Assembly: GCA_964489955.1 (NCBI GenBank)
Contig: CAZBAV010000011.1
Coordinates: 14,729-78,728 of the forward strand
DNA: 64,000 nucleotides
From: Leadbetterella sp964489955
GTDB lineage: Bacteria > Bacteroidota > Bacteroidia > Cytophagales > Spirosomataceae
Direction of reading: 5' to 3'
Below the pieces are notes generated by a model. That model had not been told where the DNA came from and did not search any database. It saw only the letters and a program-made list of their open reading frames with translations. Below are positions 34,703 through 44,635 of the stretch, one piece after another. Numbering within the stretch: the first letter of the stretch is position 1; each line of letters starts with the position of its first letter. The position numbers and the translations under genes were made by a program.

Positions 34703-34731
34703 TACTGCTGTAATTACCCATTACAGCAGTA
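34703..34731. promoter_or_regulatory. Perfect 12-base inverted repeat between glgB and araC-type gene
   Basis: TACTGCTGTAAT (34703-34714), loop TACCC, ATTACAGCAGTA (34720-34731). It is 43 bases after the glgB stop and 18 bases before the regulator start, both on the minus strand. Without a T run it is either a poor terminator or an operator. Confidence 0.6.
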
Positions 34732-34774
34732 GAATCTATATTAAAACACAAAAAACCTCAAAAAAGTGTCAAAC

Positions 34775-36715
34775 TTATCCAATTACTAAAGCTCCCAAAG
34801 GCGGCAATGTAAGAACTATCGACTGGTTATAGCCATGACTGGGTTCACTATCAGTTTTGAATTCACCATTTCCTATACCTGAACCCCAATATTGATTATT
34901 GTCAGAATTGAGCAGTATTTTATACTCTTTATTCTCGGGAACACCTATTCTGTATCCTGCTTGCGGACTAGGAGTTAAGTTTAGAATTACAACAAGCTGC
35001 TTTCCTTCAAATTTTCGTACATAAGACAGAACACAATTTTTGGTATCGCTCGTATCCATCCAGCTAAAGGTGTCGTCCTTAAACTGGTTTTTATGTAGTG
35101 GACTTTGGGTCTTATACAAGGCGTTAAGGTCACTTATTAACTTTTTCATACCTCGGTGGCTTTCTTCTTCAAGCAAATGCCAATCTAAACTTTGCAAGAA
35201 GTTCCACTCTTTTATTTGACCAAACTCCCCACCCATAAAAATCAGTTTTGCACCAGGATGCGTAAACATATAAGTAAAAAGCAACCTTAAGTTTGCAAAC
35301 TTTTGCCAGGCATCTCCAGGCATTTTTGTGATTAATGAGCCTTTACCATACACCACTTCGTCATGCGAAAGAGGCATCATGAAATTCTCTGTAAAGGCAT
35401 AAATCATACTGAAAGTCAGGTCATTTTGGTGCCATCTTCTGTACATGGGATCTTTTGCAAAATAGCGAAGGGTATCATGCATCCATCCCATCATCCATTT
35501 CATACCAAAACCCAAACCTCCATCATATACAGGGCGGGAAACTCCAGGAAAAGCAGTGGACTCTTCGGCAATGGTCTGCACATCTGGAAAAGACCGATAG
35601 ATTTCAGCATTCAATTCCCTGAAAAGCGATATCACCTCTAGATTCTCTCTCCCACCATAAATGTTTGGTATCCATTCCCCTTCTTTACGGGAGTAATCGC
35701 GGTATAGCATAGAAGCTACTGCATCCACCCTGAGACCATCTGCATGGAAGCGATCTAACCAAAAGAGGGCGTTACTTATCAAGAACGACCGCACTTCGAA
35801 CCTACCATAATTGAATATATATGATTTCCAATCAGGGTGATAGCCTTGTCTTGGATCTTCATGTTCATATAAAGCTGTGCCGTCAAACCTAAACAAGCCA
35901 TGGGCATCTTTCGGGAAGTGAGAAGGTACCCAGTCTAAAATCACCCCAATACCATTCTGGTGTAATTGGTCTACCAAATACATAAAATCCTGTGGCGTAC
36001 CTTGCAAGCTATTTGCCGCAAAATAACCTGTAATCTGGTAGCCCCATGAAGGCTCATAAGGATGCTGCATAACAGGCATAAACTCTACATGGGTAAAGCC
36101 TGTTTCTACTAAATATGGTACAAGACTATCCGCTATCTCACGGTAACTAAGTCTACGCTCAGGCTCAGACGGATCTCGTTTCCAAGAACCTAGATGCACC
36201 TCGTAAACCGAAAAAGGAGACTCTAAACTATTTTTCTCCCTGCGGTTTTTCATCCAGTCTTTATCCTTCCACTCATACCAGGTATCCCAAACAATGGAGG
36301 ACGTACGTGGTGGTTGCTCCCAGCGTAAAGCAAAGGGATCTCCTTTTTCTGATACAATACCCCCGTTACCCGATACCATGCGGTACTTAAAAATCTCCCC
36401 ATTGCCAATATTTGGTATCCATCCTTCCCAGATGCCAGACCCATCCCAACGTGAATTGAGTGGATGCGTACTATGATTCCAACCATTAAAGTCACCAATC
36501 ACATGTACCGTTCTGGCGTTGGGAGCCCAAACTGCAAAATACGTCCCCAACACACCTTGGTATTCCAACACATGGGTACCTAACTTTTCATATAACCTAT
36601 AATGCTTCCCCGACTTAAATAGAGATATATCAAAGTCACTAAACAAGGAGTAAGACTCAACATTCTGGAACTCCGGAGTAGGGTTTGCAACTTCTGTAGA
36701 TTTTTTCTTAGCCAT
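34775..36715 (-). CDS. glgB: 1,4-alpha-glucan branching enzyme
   Basis: 646 residues, GH13 family. It makes the alpha-1,6 branches of glycogen. An N-terminal CBM48 domain (about 30-120: TYFAVWAPNARTVHVIGDFNGW) precedes the barrel. Catalytic residues are the Asp in GLRVDAVASMLYRDYSR, the Glu in TIAEESTAFPGVS and the His-Asp in PLSHDEVVYGKGSL. No other glycogen gene is adjacent. Its upstream region (36716-36885) faces the STAS gene. Confidence 0.96.
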   Translation of the reverse strand: MAKKKSTEVANPTPEFQNVESYSLFSDFDISLFKSGKHYRLYEKLGTHVLEYQGVLGTYFAVWAPNARTVHVIGDFNGWNHSTHPLNSRWDGSGIWEGWIPNIGNGEIFKYRMVSGNGGIVSEKGDPFALRWEQPPRTSSIVWDTWYEWKDKDWMKNRREKNSLESPFSVYEVHLGSWKRDPSEPERRLSYREIADSLVPYLVETGFTHVEFMPVMQHPYEPSWGYQITGYFAANSLQGTPQDFMYLVDQLHQNGIGVILDWVPSHFPKDAHGLFRFDGTALYEHEDPRQGYHPDWKSYIFNYGRFEVRSFLISNALFWLDRFHADGLRVDAVASMLYRDYSRKEGEWIPNIYGGRENLEVISLFRELNAEIYRSFPDVQTIAEESTAFPGVSRPVYDGGLGFGMKWMMGWMHDTLRYFAKDPMYRRWHQNDLTFSMIYAFTENFMMPLSHDEVVYGKGSLITKMPGDAWQKFANLRLLFTYMFTHPGAKLIFMGGEFGQIKEWNFLQSLDWHLLEEESHRGMKKLISDLNALYKTQSPLHKNQFKDDTFSWMDTSDTKNCVLSYVRKFEGKQLVVILNLTPSPQAGYRIGVPENKEYKILLNSDNNQYWGSGIGNGEFKTDSEPSHGYNQSIVLTLPPLGALVIG

Positions 36716-36885
36716 AGGAAAAGTTATATTTTTTTACAAAAATTTAAAATTTTTTCAGCTTTTCAAAGCCTTATTTTACAATCCCTTTTTACATAATTTT
36801 TTTTTAACAAATAATTTTTCATTTTTGGCCTGTAATTAACTCTTGGATAACACTTTGGGTTTATCAAAACTTGGAAAGAAAGGAA

Positions 36886-37284
36886 ATGCTTGAAATAACA
36901 AAAGAAACGGGATACGTCTTATATACAGTAAATTTGCCAATTTTTAACGATACAATACGGCAAGAAACAGAAAAGTCTGTGGCTAGTTTGTATTCTTCAG
37001 AGGGACGCACAGAGTTCATTATTGATTTGCAAAAAGTCCAGAAAGTAGGACCTGAAGGAATTTCCTTGTTTGCAAAAATTCAAAGGATAGTTAAAAAAGA
37101 ATCCGGTATATTTGTTTTGGTTACAAACAATGACCCCGTTCTTGACTATTTCGCGGAAGAGCTTCTACCCGAAATTATCATTTTACCTACTGTAGAAGAG
37201 GCTATTGAATTAGTGTATTTGCATGGAGAGGAAGCGGAGTATGAGGATGAAGATGATGAGTTTGGTGAAGAAAATGATTATTAA
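36886..37284 (+). CDS. STAS-like domain protein with acidic tail
   Basis: 132 residues from the ATG at 36886; a TTG at 36871 is in frame. The first 105 residues have the alternating strand-helix order of STAS/anti-sigma antagonist domains (VASLYSSEGRTEFIIDLQKVQKVGPEGISLFAKIQRIVKKESG with the D-L-...-D/G-S turn replaced by VGPEGISLF). The tail is almost only Glu and Asp. The phosphorylatable serine of classical antagonists is at ISLF. The rnz start follows 3 bases later. Regulation of an anti-sigma factor is possible but unproven. Confidence 0.7.
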   Translation: MLEITKETGYVLYTVNLPIFNDTIRQETEKSVASLYSSEGRTEFIIDLQKVQKVGPEGISLFAKIQRIVKKESGIFVLVTNNDPVLDYFAEELLPEIIILPTVEEAIELVYLHGEEAEYEDEDDEFGEENDY

Positions 37285-37287
37285 GTT

Positions 37288-38193
37288 TTGAAGTTAACTA
37301 TATTAGGAAATGGTTCTGCGTCTCCTCTGCTAGGAAGAAATCCTTCCTCTGCGGTGGTAGATATTGGTAATGAGTATTTACTGATAGACTGTGGAGAGGG
37401 TGTGCAGTATCGTTTTTTGGAATATAAACTAAAATTCTCCAGACTTAAATATATCCTTATCACCCACCTTCATGGAGATCATTATTTTGGTCTTATTGGA
37501 TTAATTAGCACACTTAACCAGTGGGGGCGTACGGAGCCCATAACCCTAATTGGGCCAAAGGGCTTAGACGAAATTATGGCTTTGCAAATGAAGTATTCCG
37601 GTACAAGCCTCAATTTCTATATAGACTACATTATTACCAATCCGGAAACTGCTGAGGAGATTTTTCAAAACCACAAAATAAGGATAAATACGTTCCCTTT
37701 ACAGCATCGGATTCCATGCACAGGTTTTGTAATTGCGGAGCAAACTGCAAAGAGAAAGATTCTGGCAGAAAAGCTACCTTCTAATTTTCCTCCTGCCTAT
37801 TTCAAATTGCTACAGAATGGTGAGGATGTTACGGATGAACTATCCGGGAAAATATACCCTAACCACGAGTATACCATTGAACCTGAACCTGCAAAGACAC
37901 TGGCTTATGCATCCGACACTATCTACGACCAAAGTATAGTCCAGTACATAAAAAATTCGGATTTGCTGTATCATGAAGCCACTTTCATAAACGAACTGGA
38001 GGACAGAGCCAGAGAAACTTTCCACTCTACTGCCGCTCAGGCAGCCAATATTGCTGCCCAAGCACAAGTGAAAAAGTTAGTTATAGGTCATTTTTCGTCA
38101 AGATATAAAACGCTTGAGACTTTTGAGTCTGAAGCAAAAGCCGTTTTTCCTGATACGTTTTTGGCGGAAGAGGGCATAAGTTTTGAGATATAG
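37288..38193 (+). CDS. rnz: Ribonuclease Z
   Basis: 301 residues from a TTG; the sequence then reads KLTILGNGSASPLLGRNPSSAVVD, exactly the usual RNase Z opening, so the TTG is right. It trims the 3' end of tRNA precursors. The zinc site is HLHGDH (60-65), with further ligands in LAYASDTIYDQS, LYHEATF and GHFSSRY near the end. It lies 3 bases after the STAS gene, so the two are co-translated. Confidence 0.94.
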   Translation: MKLTILGNGSASPLLGRNPSSAVVDIGNEYLLIDCGEGVQYRFLEYKLKFSRLKYILITHLHGDHYFGLIGLISTLNQWGRTEPITLIGPKGLDEIMALQMKYSGTSLNFYIDYIITNPETAEEIFQNHKIRINTFPLQHRIPCTGFVIAEQTAKRKILAEKLPSNFPPAYFKLLQNGEDVTDELSGKIYPNHEYTIEPEPAKTLAYASDTIYDQSIVQYIKNSDLLYHEATFINELEDRARETFHSTAAQAANIAAQAQVKKLVIGHFSSRYKTLETFESEAKAVFPDTFLAEEGISFEI

Positions 38194-38225
38194 CATTATC
38201 TTTGACTTCACTTAAGAAACATCTT

Positions 38226-38444
38226 ATGTCATTTCAGGCTTACATAGACAACATCCAAAAGAAAACCGGAAAACTCCCGGAAGACTTTAAAAGACTAGCC
38301 ATAGAGAAGGGATTTATTGTTGACGGACAAATAGCCCCAGATGTTAAAGCTACACAGATAACCAACTGGCTTAAAGAGGAGTTTGACTTAGGGCACGGAC
38401 ACGCCATGGCCATTTTTGCCACTTTTAAGGGTAAAACCGAGTAA
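38226..38444 (+). CDS. DUF4287 domain protein
   Basis: 72 residues from the ATG at 38226. The sequence FQAYIDNIQKKTGKLPEDF, TQITNWLKEEFDLGHGHAMAIFATFKG is the whole DUF4287 domain, a short helical unit found alone or joined to other domains. Function unknown. It lies 32 bases after rnz and probably shares its transcript. Confidence 0.85.
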   Translation: MSFQAYIDNIQKKTGKLPEDFKRLAIEKGFIVDGQIAPDVKATQITNWLKEEFDLGHGHAMAIFATFKGKTE

Positions 38445-38754
38445 ACCTTGGAATTCTCCCAAAGTTCCTTTTGTATTCAAATTTATAGTTTCTAAAACCA
38501 AGTTTTTCTTGAACTTCCAATAGTTCTTCCTAAGACTCGTTTTAGTTCTCCGATCAGCATTTAGAGTATCCCTAAAGATTAATACACCACTTTATCTAGA
38601 TTAGCCCGAATTATGCATTAGCCTATCTAATACACCGAAATGGTACAAAATAGAAGCAAAATTCGTGGGAGATCATGATGGCCTATGGCTTTGGAGGCAT
38701 TAAAGCTTATATGAAGTGACATATCGTTTCTATCCAATACAAAATTCGTTTTAA
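38445..38754. other. Gene-free stretch
   Basis: 310 bases between the DUF4287 gene and the convergent leucine-rich repeat gene. I see no frame of note, no repeat shared with the rest of the window and no clear terminator. Confidence 0.5.
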
Positions 38755-40104
38755 TCAATACCTTACAACTACTCCCCTATCTTTAAAGTACGTGCCGAAA
38801 TCTTCTTTCTGGCTGTTAGACTCGAACATCTCGTTAGCACTTACGTCCAGCGTTTTTAAAGATAAAAGTTTCTTAATCTCTGCAGCTCCATCTTTCATTT
38901 GATTGCCGGATAGGTCTAAATCATCAACTAGCTTCAGGTTTGAAATACTAGCAGGATAGTACTCAATAAGATTATAACCTAGATGCAAAGTGCGGATTTG
39001 TACCGGTAAAATGGGCAATGTTCGTAATTTATTATGATGTACATATAAGGTTTGCAGATTTTTTAAAGTACCCAATGACTCCGGGAGTCTCCAAATGCTG
39101 TTATATGATATTGCTAAAGTTTCTAGCTTTTTAAACCTAACTATTTCTTCGGGAATTGTCCTTAGCCGGTTATAGTATAAGTCTATGACTTTCAGGTTTC
39201 TCATTTTCGCCCTTCCTATTGTAATTTCCTTTACATTATTTTCATAAAGATTGAGCAACTCTGCCCTTTTAACCCTTCTAAATGATTTTGGAGAAAGTAC
39301 CTTTACTGTATTGTTTGCCAAATTTACCTCTTTCACGTACTTTAAACCCTTAGGAATCTCACTGAGGTAATTATTTTCAAAATTCACCGAAACAAAACTC
39401 TTACTTCTTCTAATTTTAGCTTTAGAAAGAAGGTTATTCTTAGCTGAAATTCCCTTTAAACTGGGAAAATCCCGTTTTCTTATTTTAATCTTTTTAAGGT
39501 AGTTATCGCTGATTTCTAAATATTCTAATTTCTTAAAGTCCTTCAACTCTTTTGGCAAAACATCCAGGTTATAACCAACTAGAGAAATTCGTTTCTCATT
39601 TTTATCCAATTTTGCTAAAAATGCCTTATAATCTCTGGAAACTGCTGGCTTAGACAAAAGAACCATTGTTAGTAACAAGCCATACCTATCTGGTCTATCT
39701 TCATACACTGCTGCTTCTATTATGCTTTCTATAAGTAATGCTTCCAACCTACCTTGTAAAACAGAATCAATTTGTTGGACAAGAACTGCCTTTCTATCAA
39801 TATCCTTATAGATGTAATATCCTATACTGTCCAGCTTATTATTAACACCCATGTGTACAAAAACAGCAATTTTACTACCATCAAAATCTTCAGAAAAAAT
39901 GTTATTTTTAAACAAATGGGCTCTTATATACTTTTGTATCCTATAACTAGACTGTAGCCCATTTATATTATAGCCATTTGTTGGCGTTTGGTAAGCTAAA
40001 CGGGATTTCGAGGAGTATTCCCTGACATTTCCCGTTAAGAAATTGACTTTCTGGCTATTTGCCAAAAAAGGTATGAAAAATAAGATTAGTACAGATATTC
40101 TCAT
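38755..40104 (-). CDS. Secreted leucine-rich repeat protein
   Basis: 449 residues with a signal peptide (about 1-18). Residues from about 170 on are about ten leucine-rich repeats of 21-24 residues with the pattern L-x-x-L-x-L-x-x-N-x-L (for example LETLAISYNSIWRLPESLGTLKNLQTLYVHHNKLRTLP). The first 160 residues form a separate domain with VAVFVHMGVNNKLDSIGYYIYKDIDRKAV-like strands. LRR proteins bind other proteins; exported ones often sit on the cell surface. No sorting tail is visible. It is a lone gene on its strand. Confidence 0.88.
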   Translation of the reverse strand: MRISVLILFFIPFLANSQKVNFLTGNVREYSSKSRLAYQTPTNGYNINGLQSSYRIQKYIRAHLFKNNIFSEDFDGSKIAVFVHMGVNNKLDSIGYYIYKDIDRKAVLVQQIDSVLQGRLEALLIESIIEAAVYEDRPDRYGLLLTMVLLSKPAVSRDYKAFLAKLDKNEKRISLVGYNLDVLPKELKDFKKLEYLEISDNYLKKIKIRKRDFPSLKGISAKNNLLSKAKIRRSKSFVSVNFENNYLSEIPKGLKYVKEVNLANNTVKVLSPKSFRRVKRAELLNLYENNVKEITIGRAKMRNLKVIDLYYNRLRTIPEEIVRFKKLETLAISYNSIWRLPESLGTLKNLQTLYVHHNKLRTLPILPVQIRTLHLGYNLIEYYPASISNLKLVDDLDLSGNQMKDGAAEIKKLLSLKTLDVSANEMFESNSQKEDFGTYFKDRGVVVRY

Positions 40105-40239
40105 GAGTTTTTCACATTTTCAACTACAATTATAGTTCACAGATTCGATAGAAAAAATAGTCAGCTAAAAATATAGTTCTAAAAATTACAGATTGTCAAA
40201 CTTCCTTCCTATCCTAATTTCAAATGCATTCCACCTCAA

Positions 40240-40272
40240 TTGCTCATTATTCATTGATTAATCGTACTTTTG
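40240..40272 (+). promoter_or_regulatory. alaS promoter
   Basis: TTG (40240-40242) and TACTTTTG (40265-40272), spacer 22, fit the Bacteroidota consensus. The alaS ATG lies 26 bases downstream. Confidence 0.72.
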
Positions 40273-40297
40273 CACTTTCTTAAAAACCATCATACCA

Positions 40298-42970
40298 ATG
40301 ACATCGCATCAGATACGTAAGGCATTTTTAGATTTTTTTGAGTCGAAAGGACACTTAATCGTTCCGTCAGCACCGCTTGTAGCCAAAAACGACCCCACTC
40401 TTATGTTTAACAACTCAGGAATGGCTCAGTTTAAAGACTACTTTTTGGGCAACGGGACACCTCCGAGCAAAAGAATAGCCGATACACAAAAGTGTTTACG
40501 TGTGAGTGGAAAGCACAATGACTTGGAAGAGGTGGGCTTTGATACTTACCACCACACCATGTTCGAGATGTTGGGTAACTGGTCTTTTGGTGATTATTTT
40601 AAGAAAGAGGCTTTAGCCTGGTCATGGGAGCTGCTTACAGAAGTGTACAAACTTCCGAAAGATCGTATTTACGTATCGGTTTTTGAAGGAAATCCGGCAG
40701 AAAACGTACCTTTTGATCAAGAGGCATTTGATATATGGAAGAGTATTTTGGGCGATGACAGCCGAATTATCCTTGGGAACAAAAAGGACAATTTTTGGGA
40801 AATGGGTGATGTAGGTCCGTGTGGCCCGTGTTCAGAAATCCATGTGGATTTGCGTGACCAAGAAGAAATAGATTTACTTGGCGGCAAGGAACTGGTAAAC
40901 AATGACCATCCGCAAGTGGTGGAAATCTGGAACAACGTATTTATGCAATATGAGCGTAAAGCCGACGGTTCTCTGATGCCGCTTCCGGAAAGACACGTGG
41001 ATACAGGTATGGGCTTTGAGCGTCTTTGCATGGCTATCCAAGGAAAAAAATCGAATTATGACACTGATTTGTTCCAAAATACCATTCAGGTAATTGAAGA
41101 ACTTTCGGGTAAAAAATACGGTGTAAACGGCACTTTATCGTCTGACAATTACGAAGATGTAGCCATGCGTGTGATTGCTGACCACCTGCGTGCAGTAAGC
41201 TTTACGATAGCTGATGGTCAGCTACCGTCTAATGCCAAAGCAGGTTATGTAATCCGAAGAATTTTGAGGCGTGCGGTGCGTTACGGTTATTCGTATCTTG
41301 GATTTCGCGAGCCGTTTATGTGCAAACTTGTGCCTGTTTTGGCCAAACAATTTGCAGATGTATTCCCTGAATTGCAGGCTCAGGTGGAGTTTGTAACCAA
41401 AGTGGTGGAAGAAGAAGAAAAAGCTTTCCAAAGAACACTTGAACTAGGAATGAAACGTCTGGATGTCATTTTTGCTGAAGATAATGCTTCTAAGACACTC
41501 TCAGGCGATGTGGTTTTTGAACTTTCGGATACTTTCGGGTTCCCAGTAGATTTAACGGCTCTTATTGCCAAGGAAAAAGGCTTTGGTATAGACGAAGCCG
41601 GATATCAGAAAGCTTTGGGTGAACAAAAAGCCCGTAGCCGTAAAGATGCTGAAAAAGAGTCGGCCGACTGGGTAGAACTTGCGGATACTGATGGCGTGGA
41701 ATTCCTTGGTTATGAGTTAAGCAGTTCAACAGCTCAGCTAACCAAATACAGAGTAACCAAAACCAAGGAAGGACAAGAAATACATGTGGTTCTTGATCAA
41801 ACGCCTTTCTATGCCGAAATGGGTGGACAAGTGGGCGATACGGGTACAATTTCTTTTACACTAAACGGACAACAACACAAAATAAAAGTTGCCGACACTA
41901 AGAAAGAAAATGATTTGTTTATCCACATAGTGAAGGATAAAAAAGCCATAGAGCTTATCCAGACCATCTCTGAACCTGTAGAAGTTTTGGCTAAAATAGA
42001 TACGGAACGAAGAACGAATATCGAGAAAAACCACTCGGCTACGCACCTGATGTTAGCGGCTTTCAGACAGGTGCTTGGTGACCATATCGTACAGCGTGGT
42101 TCCTACCAAAACGACGAACTAACTCGTTTTGACTTCTCTCATTTTTCTAAAGTTACAGATGAAGAGCTCCGCAAAGTAGAGGACATTGTTAATGCTAAAA
42201 TTAGAGAAAACGTAGTTTTAGACGAAAAGCTTAACGTGCCGTTTGACGATGCCGTGGCTTTAGGAGCTACCGCTACTTTTGGCGAAAAATATGGTGATTT
42301 TGTACGTGTTATTACTTTCGACCCGAGCTTCTCAGTAGAGCTTTGTGGTGGCACCCACGTTAACGCTACGGGCGAAATTGGTTTGTTCCGTTTCACATCT
42401 GAGGGTTCAGTTTCGGCTGGTGTAAGACGTGTGGAAGCCGTAACGGGGATAAAGGCTCTGGAGCTTCTAAGACAGCAGTCTGACCTTATAAATGAGCTAA
42501 AGGAACTTCTGAAGGCCACCGATGTACTTAAGGCTGTAGAGCAACTAAAAGCAGACAAAGACACACTACAAAAGAAGATAGATACCTTTGAAAACGCTAT
42601 GATACAAGCCGCAAAAGTGGCTCTCTTCAGCAAAGTGGAAAACATAAAAGGTATGAATGTAATAGCTGAGCGTGTTAACGTACCAAACGCTGACGCTCTG
42701 AAGAACATAGCCTTTGGCTTAAAGCAGAACATGGGTAAAGTGGTGGTTATTTTGGGTGCTGTAGTTGCCGACAAACCAAGCCTAGCCATACTCATAGATG
42801 AGAACGTAGTAAAAGAGAAAAATCTGAATGCCGGAGCCATCATCCGTGAAGCTGCAAAGCTCATGAAAGGCGGCGGCGGCGGTCAACCGCACTTTGCTAC
42901 AGCGGGCGGTAGCGACATTAAAGGTCTTGATGATGCCATTGAAGCAGCGAAAGCAGCTGTGGTGGGGTGA
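40298..42970 (+). CDS. alaS: Alanine--tRNA ligase
   Basis: 890 residues, full length. It charges tRNA-Ala. The class II catalytic core is at the N-terminus (MTSHQIRKAFLDFFESKGH, SAPLVAKNDPTLMFNNSGMAQFKDYFLG, GNWSFGDYFKKEA), the editing domain holds HSATHLM and CGGTHV, and the C-terminal DHHA1-type domain ends with KGGGGGQPHFATAGG. A long coiled coil precedes the last domain. It stands alone with its own promoter and a hairpin downstream. Confidence 0.98.
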   Translation: MTSHQIRKAFLDFFESKGHLIVPSAPLVAKNDPTLMFNNSGMAQFKDYFLGNGTPPSKRIADTQKCLRVSGKHNDLEEVGFDTYHHTMFEMLGNWSFGDYFKKEALAWSWELLTEVYKLPKDRIYVSVFEGNPAENVPFDQEAFDIWKSILGDDSRIILGNKKDNFWEMGDVGPCGPCSEIHVDLRDQEEIDLLGGKELVNNDHPQVVEIWNNVFMQYERKADGSLMPLPERHVDTGMGFERLCMAIQGKKSNYDTDLFQNTIQVIEELSGKKYGVNGTLSSDNYEDVAMRVIADHLRAVSFTIADGQLPSNAKAGYVIRRILRRAVRYGYSYLGFREPFMCKLVPVLAKQFADVFPELQAQVEFVTKVVEEEEKAFQRTLELGMKRLDVIFAEDNASKTLSGDVVFELSDTFGFPVDLTALIAKEKGFGIDEAGYQKALGEQKARSRKDAEKESADWVELADTDGVEFLGYELSSSTAQLTKYRVTKTKEGQEIHVVLDQTPFYAEMGGQVGDTGTISFTLNGQQHKIKVADTKKENDLFIHIVKDKKAIELIQTISEPVEVLAKIDTERRTNIEKNHSATHLMLAAFRQVLGDHIVQRGSYQNDELTRFDFSHFSKVTDEELRKVEDIVNAKIRENVVLDEKLNVPFDDAVALGATATFGEKYGDFVRVITFDPSFSVELCGGTHVNATGEIGLFRFTSEGSVSAGVRRVEAVTGIKALELLRQQSDLINELKELLKATDVLKAVEQLKADKDTLQKKIDTFENAMIQAAKVALFSKVENIKGMNVIAERVNVPNADALKNIAFGLKQNMGKVVVILGAVVADKPSLAILIDENVVKEKNLNAGAIIREAAKLMKGGGGGQPHFATAGGSDIKGLDDAIEAAKAAVVG

Positions 42971-42979
42971 AAATATAAA

Positions 42980-43006
42980 GCAGAGTCTCACGAAAGTGGA
43001 CTCTGC
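42980..43006 (+). terminator. Hairpin with GAAA tetraloop after alaS
   Basis: GCAGAGTC pairs with GACTCTGC, and inside it CAC pairs with GTG around a GAAA loop; one T is bulged. It follows the alaS stop by 9 bases. There is no T run, so it may stabilise the 3' end rather than terminate. Confidence 0.55.
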
Positions 43007-43171
43007 TGAGATTATACGTATATCGAAAATTAGATTTCCTCTTTGATTGAGATTGTGATTACGACTTTAAGTGCAAATGTGTACTTCTACAGCAAAATGT
43101 AGGAAGCTATAAAAATTACATTAAAAAAAATGTACCGATTATAACTTTCGCTAATTCTTTTTTTGTCTTCT

Positions 43172-43441
43172 TTAGCAAACTACATAGTGCCTATACCTTG
43201 TCCTGCTTTCTACCCCATTGTAAGCCCTGACCTCGAATCTGTGAACTAGACCGTCTCTATTTACTTCGAATTCTACATTTTTTACTTCTATACCCAAATC
43301 TGGCACTACTTTTTCTATCAAAGTTGCATCATTAGAATCCGTAATTAAAGTGACGGAGCAGTCATTACCACTATTTACTGCGTCCCAAACACTCACAATT
43401 AGGGTACAAGTTGTTCTTGAGAACGAAACTTTTAAGTCCAT
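43172..43441 (-). CDS. Small beta-rich protein, function unknown
   Basis: 89 residues without signal peptide. Alternating strands (LKVSFSRTTCTLIVSVW, VEFEVNRDGLVHRFEVRAYNG) suggest one immunoglobulin or fibronectin-like domain; three cysteines occur. It lies 12 bases after the larger gene at 43454-44635 on the same strand, so both are probably one operon. I recognise no family. Confidence 0.65.
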   Translation of the reverse strand: MDLKVSFSRTTCTLIVSVWDAVNSGNDCSVTLITDSNDATLIEKVVPDLGIEVKNVEFEVNRDGLVHRFEVRAYNGVESRTRYRHYVVC

Positions 43442-43453
43442 TGGTATTATTGG

Positions 43454-44635
43454 TTATGGTATTACATTGGTTTGTGCACTTTGGAAAGCTCTAAACACTT
43501 CTCCAAAATAATTTATATTTATAGAAAGACCTGCGGAGTAATAGGTTGACTTGGTGTTGAAGACCATCCCTGTCGTAAACTTAAACAGTTTATTAAAACG
43601 AGTTGTTATACCTGCATAAAAAACAGGTTTGGGGTCAAAATTTTTGTTACCTGAGAATCCAATCCCTACTGTTGGTTGAAACACATAAACTACACCTCTC
43701 CAAAATCTCTTAGTTTTAGTACCTCCGAGAGAAGTATAATCTCTCATGCTCATATCATGTGGAATTTTGGCAAATAAATAAGGGCTTATCGTAAAGAACA
43801 ATCCAAAATTTCGCTTTACAGAATCCCCAAAATCATTTTTAAAAAAACTTACTAAGGGAGTGATATCAATAGAGGCATAATGCATCACTTCACTAACCAT
43901 CACCGACACCTCGTATAATTGCAAATCTATTATATCTTTTATTTCTAATTTCTTTTTGAGAGGGGTGAGAAACTCCTGTTCGATATAATCATCATATTGC
44001 TTTTCCGAATTCTTTTTTAAGACTGAGTCCTTATCATTTATAGAATTCTCTTTGATGGCTGAATAATGATTATTAAGTTCCAATAATATATCTGCAGGAA
44101 TTTCTTCAAAAAAACTTGTTAGATTTTTTTTTAACGAACCATCTCCCTTGATGTACAAACTATTAGATAATTTTAATTCACTATTTATCTTCTTGACCAT
44201 TAAACTATGGGCAACGCCAGGAGGAATACCTGAGTTATCTTTAAGTATTAAGGAGTCTACTTTCTTCAAACCTTTGGAAACACCATCCTGAATTTGCTTT
44301 ATTAAATCAGTCCTTTCCGTGGCATTAAACCGTCTCACAACTTCAAATTTGACGCTTACTAATTGTTTAGGAAGAAATGGACCAGTAAGAATCTTGAATT
44401 GGTTATCATTTACTGTGACCTCGGCAGACACCTTTTGCCCATCAGCTAAAACATAAGCTTCAAAAGAACTATAAGTCTTCAAATTATCTGGTATCGTACC
44501 TGTTATTAACACCTTTTGATTTGGCAACAGAAATTTCGCAGTGACTCCCCCTGAACTATCGAAAGTTATTTGTTGAGTTTGAGCATTTAGAAATAATGGT
44601 AAAAAAAGCAATAAAATCCCGCAAATTGTTTTCAT
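43454..44635 (-). CDS. Secreted protein with helical middle and beta-barrel-like end, function unknown
   Basis: 393 residues from the ATG at 44635. A signal peptide (about 1-16, ending LFLNAQ) is followed by a beta-rich domain of about 90 residues (GGVTAKFLLPNQKVLITGTIPDN and VSVKFEVVRRFNA), a helical Lys/Glu-rich region (about 100-240) and a C-terminal 120 residues with amphipathic strands (GVVYVFQPTVGIGFSGN, FKFTTGMVFNTKSTYYSAGLSININYFGEVFRAF) as in small outer-membrane barrels. It may sit in the outer membrane. I recognise no family. Partner gene: 43172-43441. Confidence 0.75.
   Translation of the reverse strand: MKTICGILLLFLPLFLNAQTQQITFDSSGGVTAKFLLPNQKVLITGTIPDNLKTYSSFEAYVLADGQKVSAEVTVNDNQFKILTGPFLPKQLVSVKFEVVRRFNATERTDLIKQIQDGVSKGLKKVDSLILKDNSGIPPGVAHSLMVKKINSELKLSNSLYIKGDGSLKKNLTSFFEEIPADILLELNNHYSAIKENSINDKDSVLKKNSEKQYDDYIEQEFLTPLKKKLEIKDIIDLQLYEVSVMVSEVMHYASIDITPLVSFFKNDFGDSVKRNFGLFFTISPYLFAKIPHDMSMRDYTSLGGTKTKRFWRGVVYVFQPTVGIGFSGNKNFDPKPVFYAGITTRFNKLFKFTTGMVFNTKSTYYSAGLSININYFGEVFRAFQSAQTNVIP

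Noticed and set aside
42139..42864. Long antisense frame of 241 codons inside alaS
   Set aside because: It is rich in Ser, Phe and Thr, has no domain and mirrors a well conserved essential gene; a by-product of codon use in alaS.
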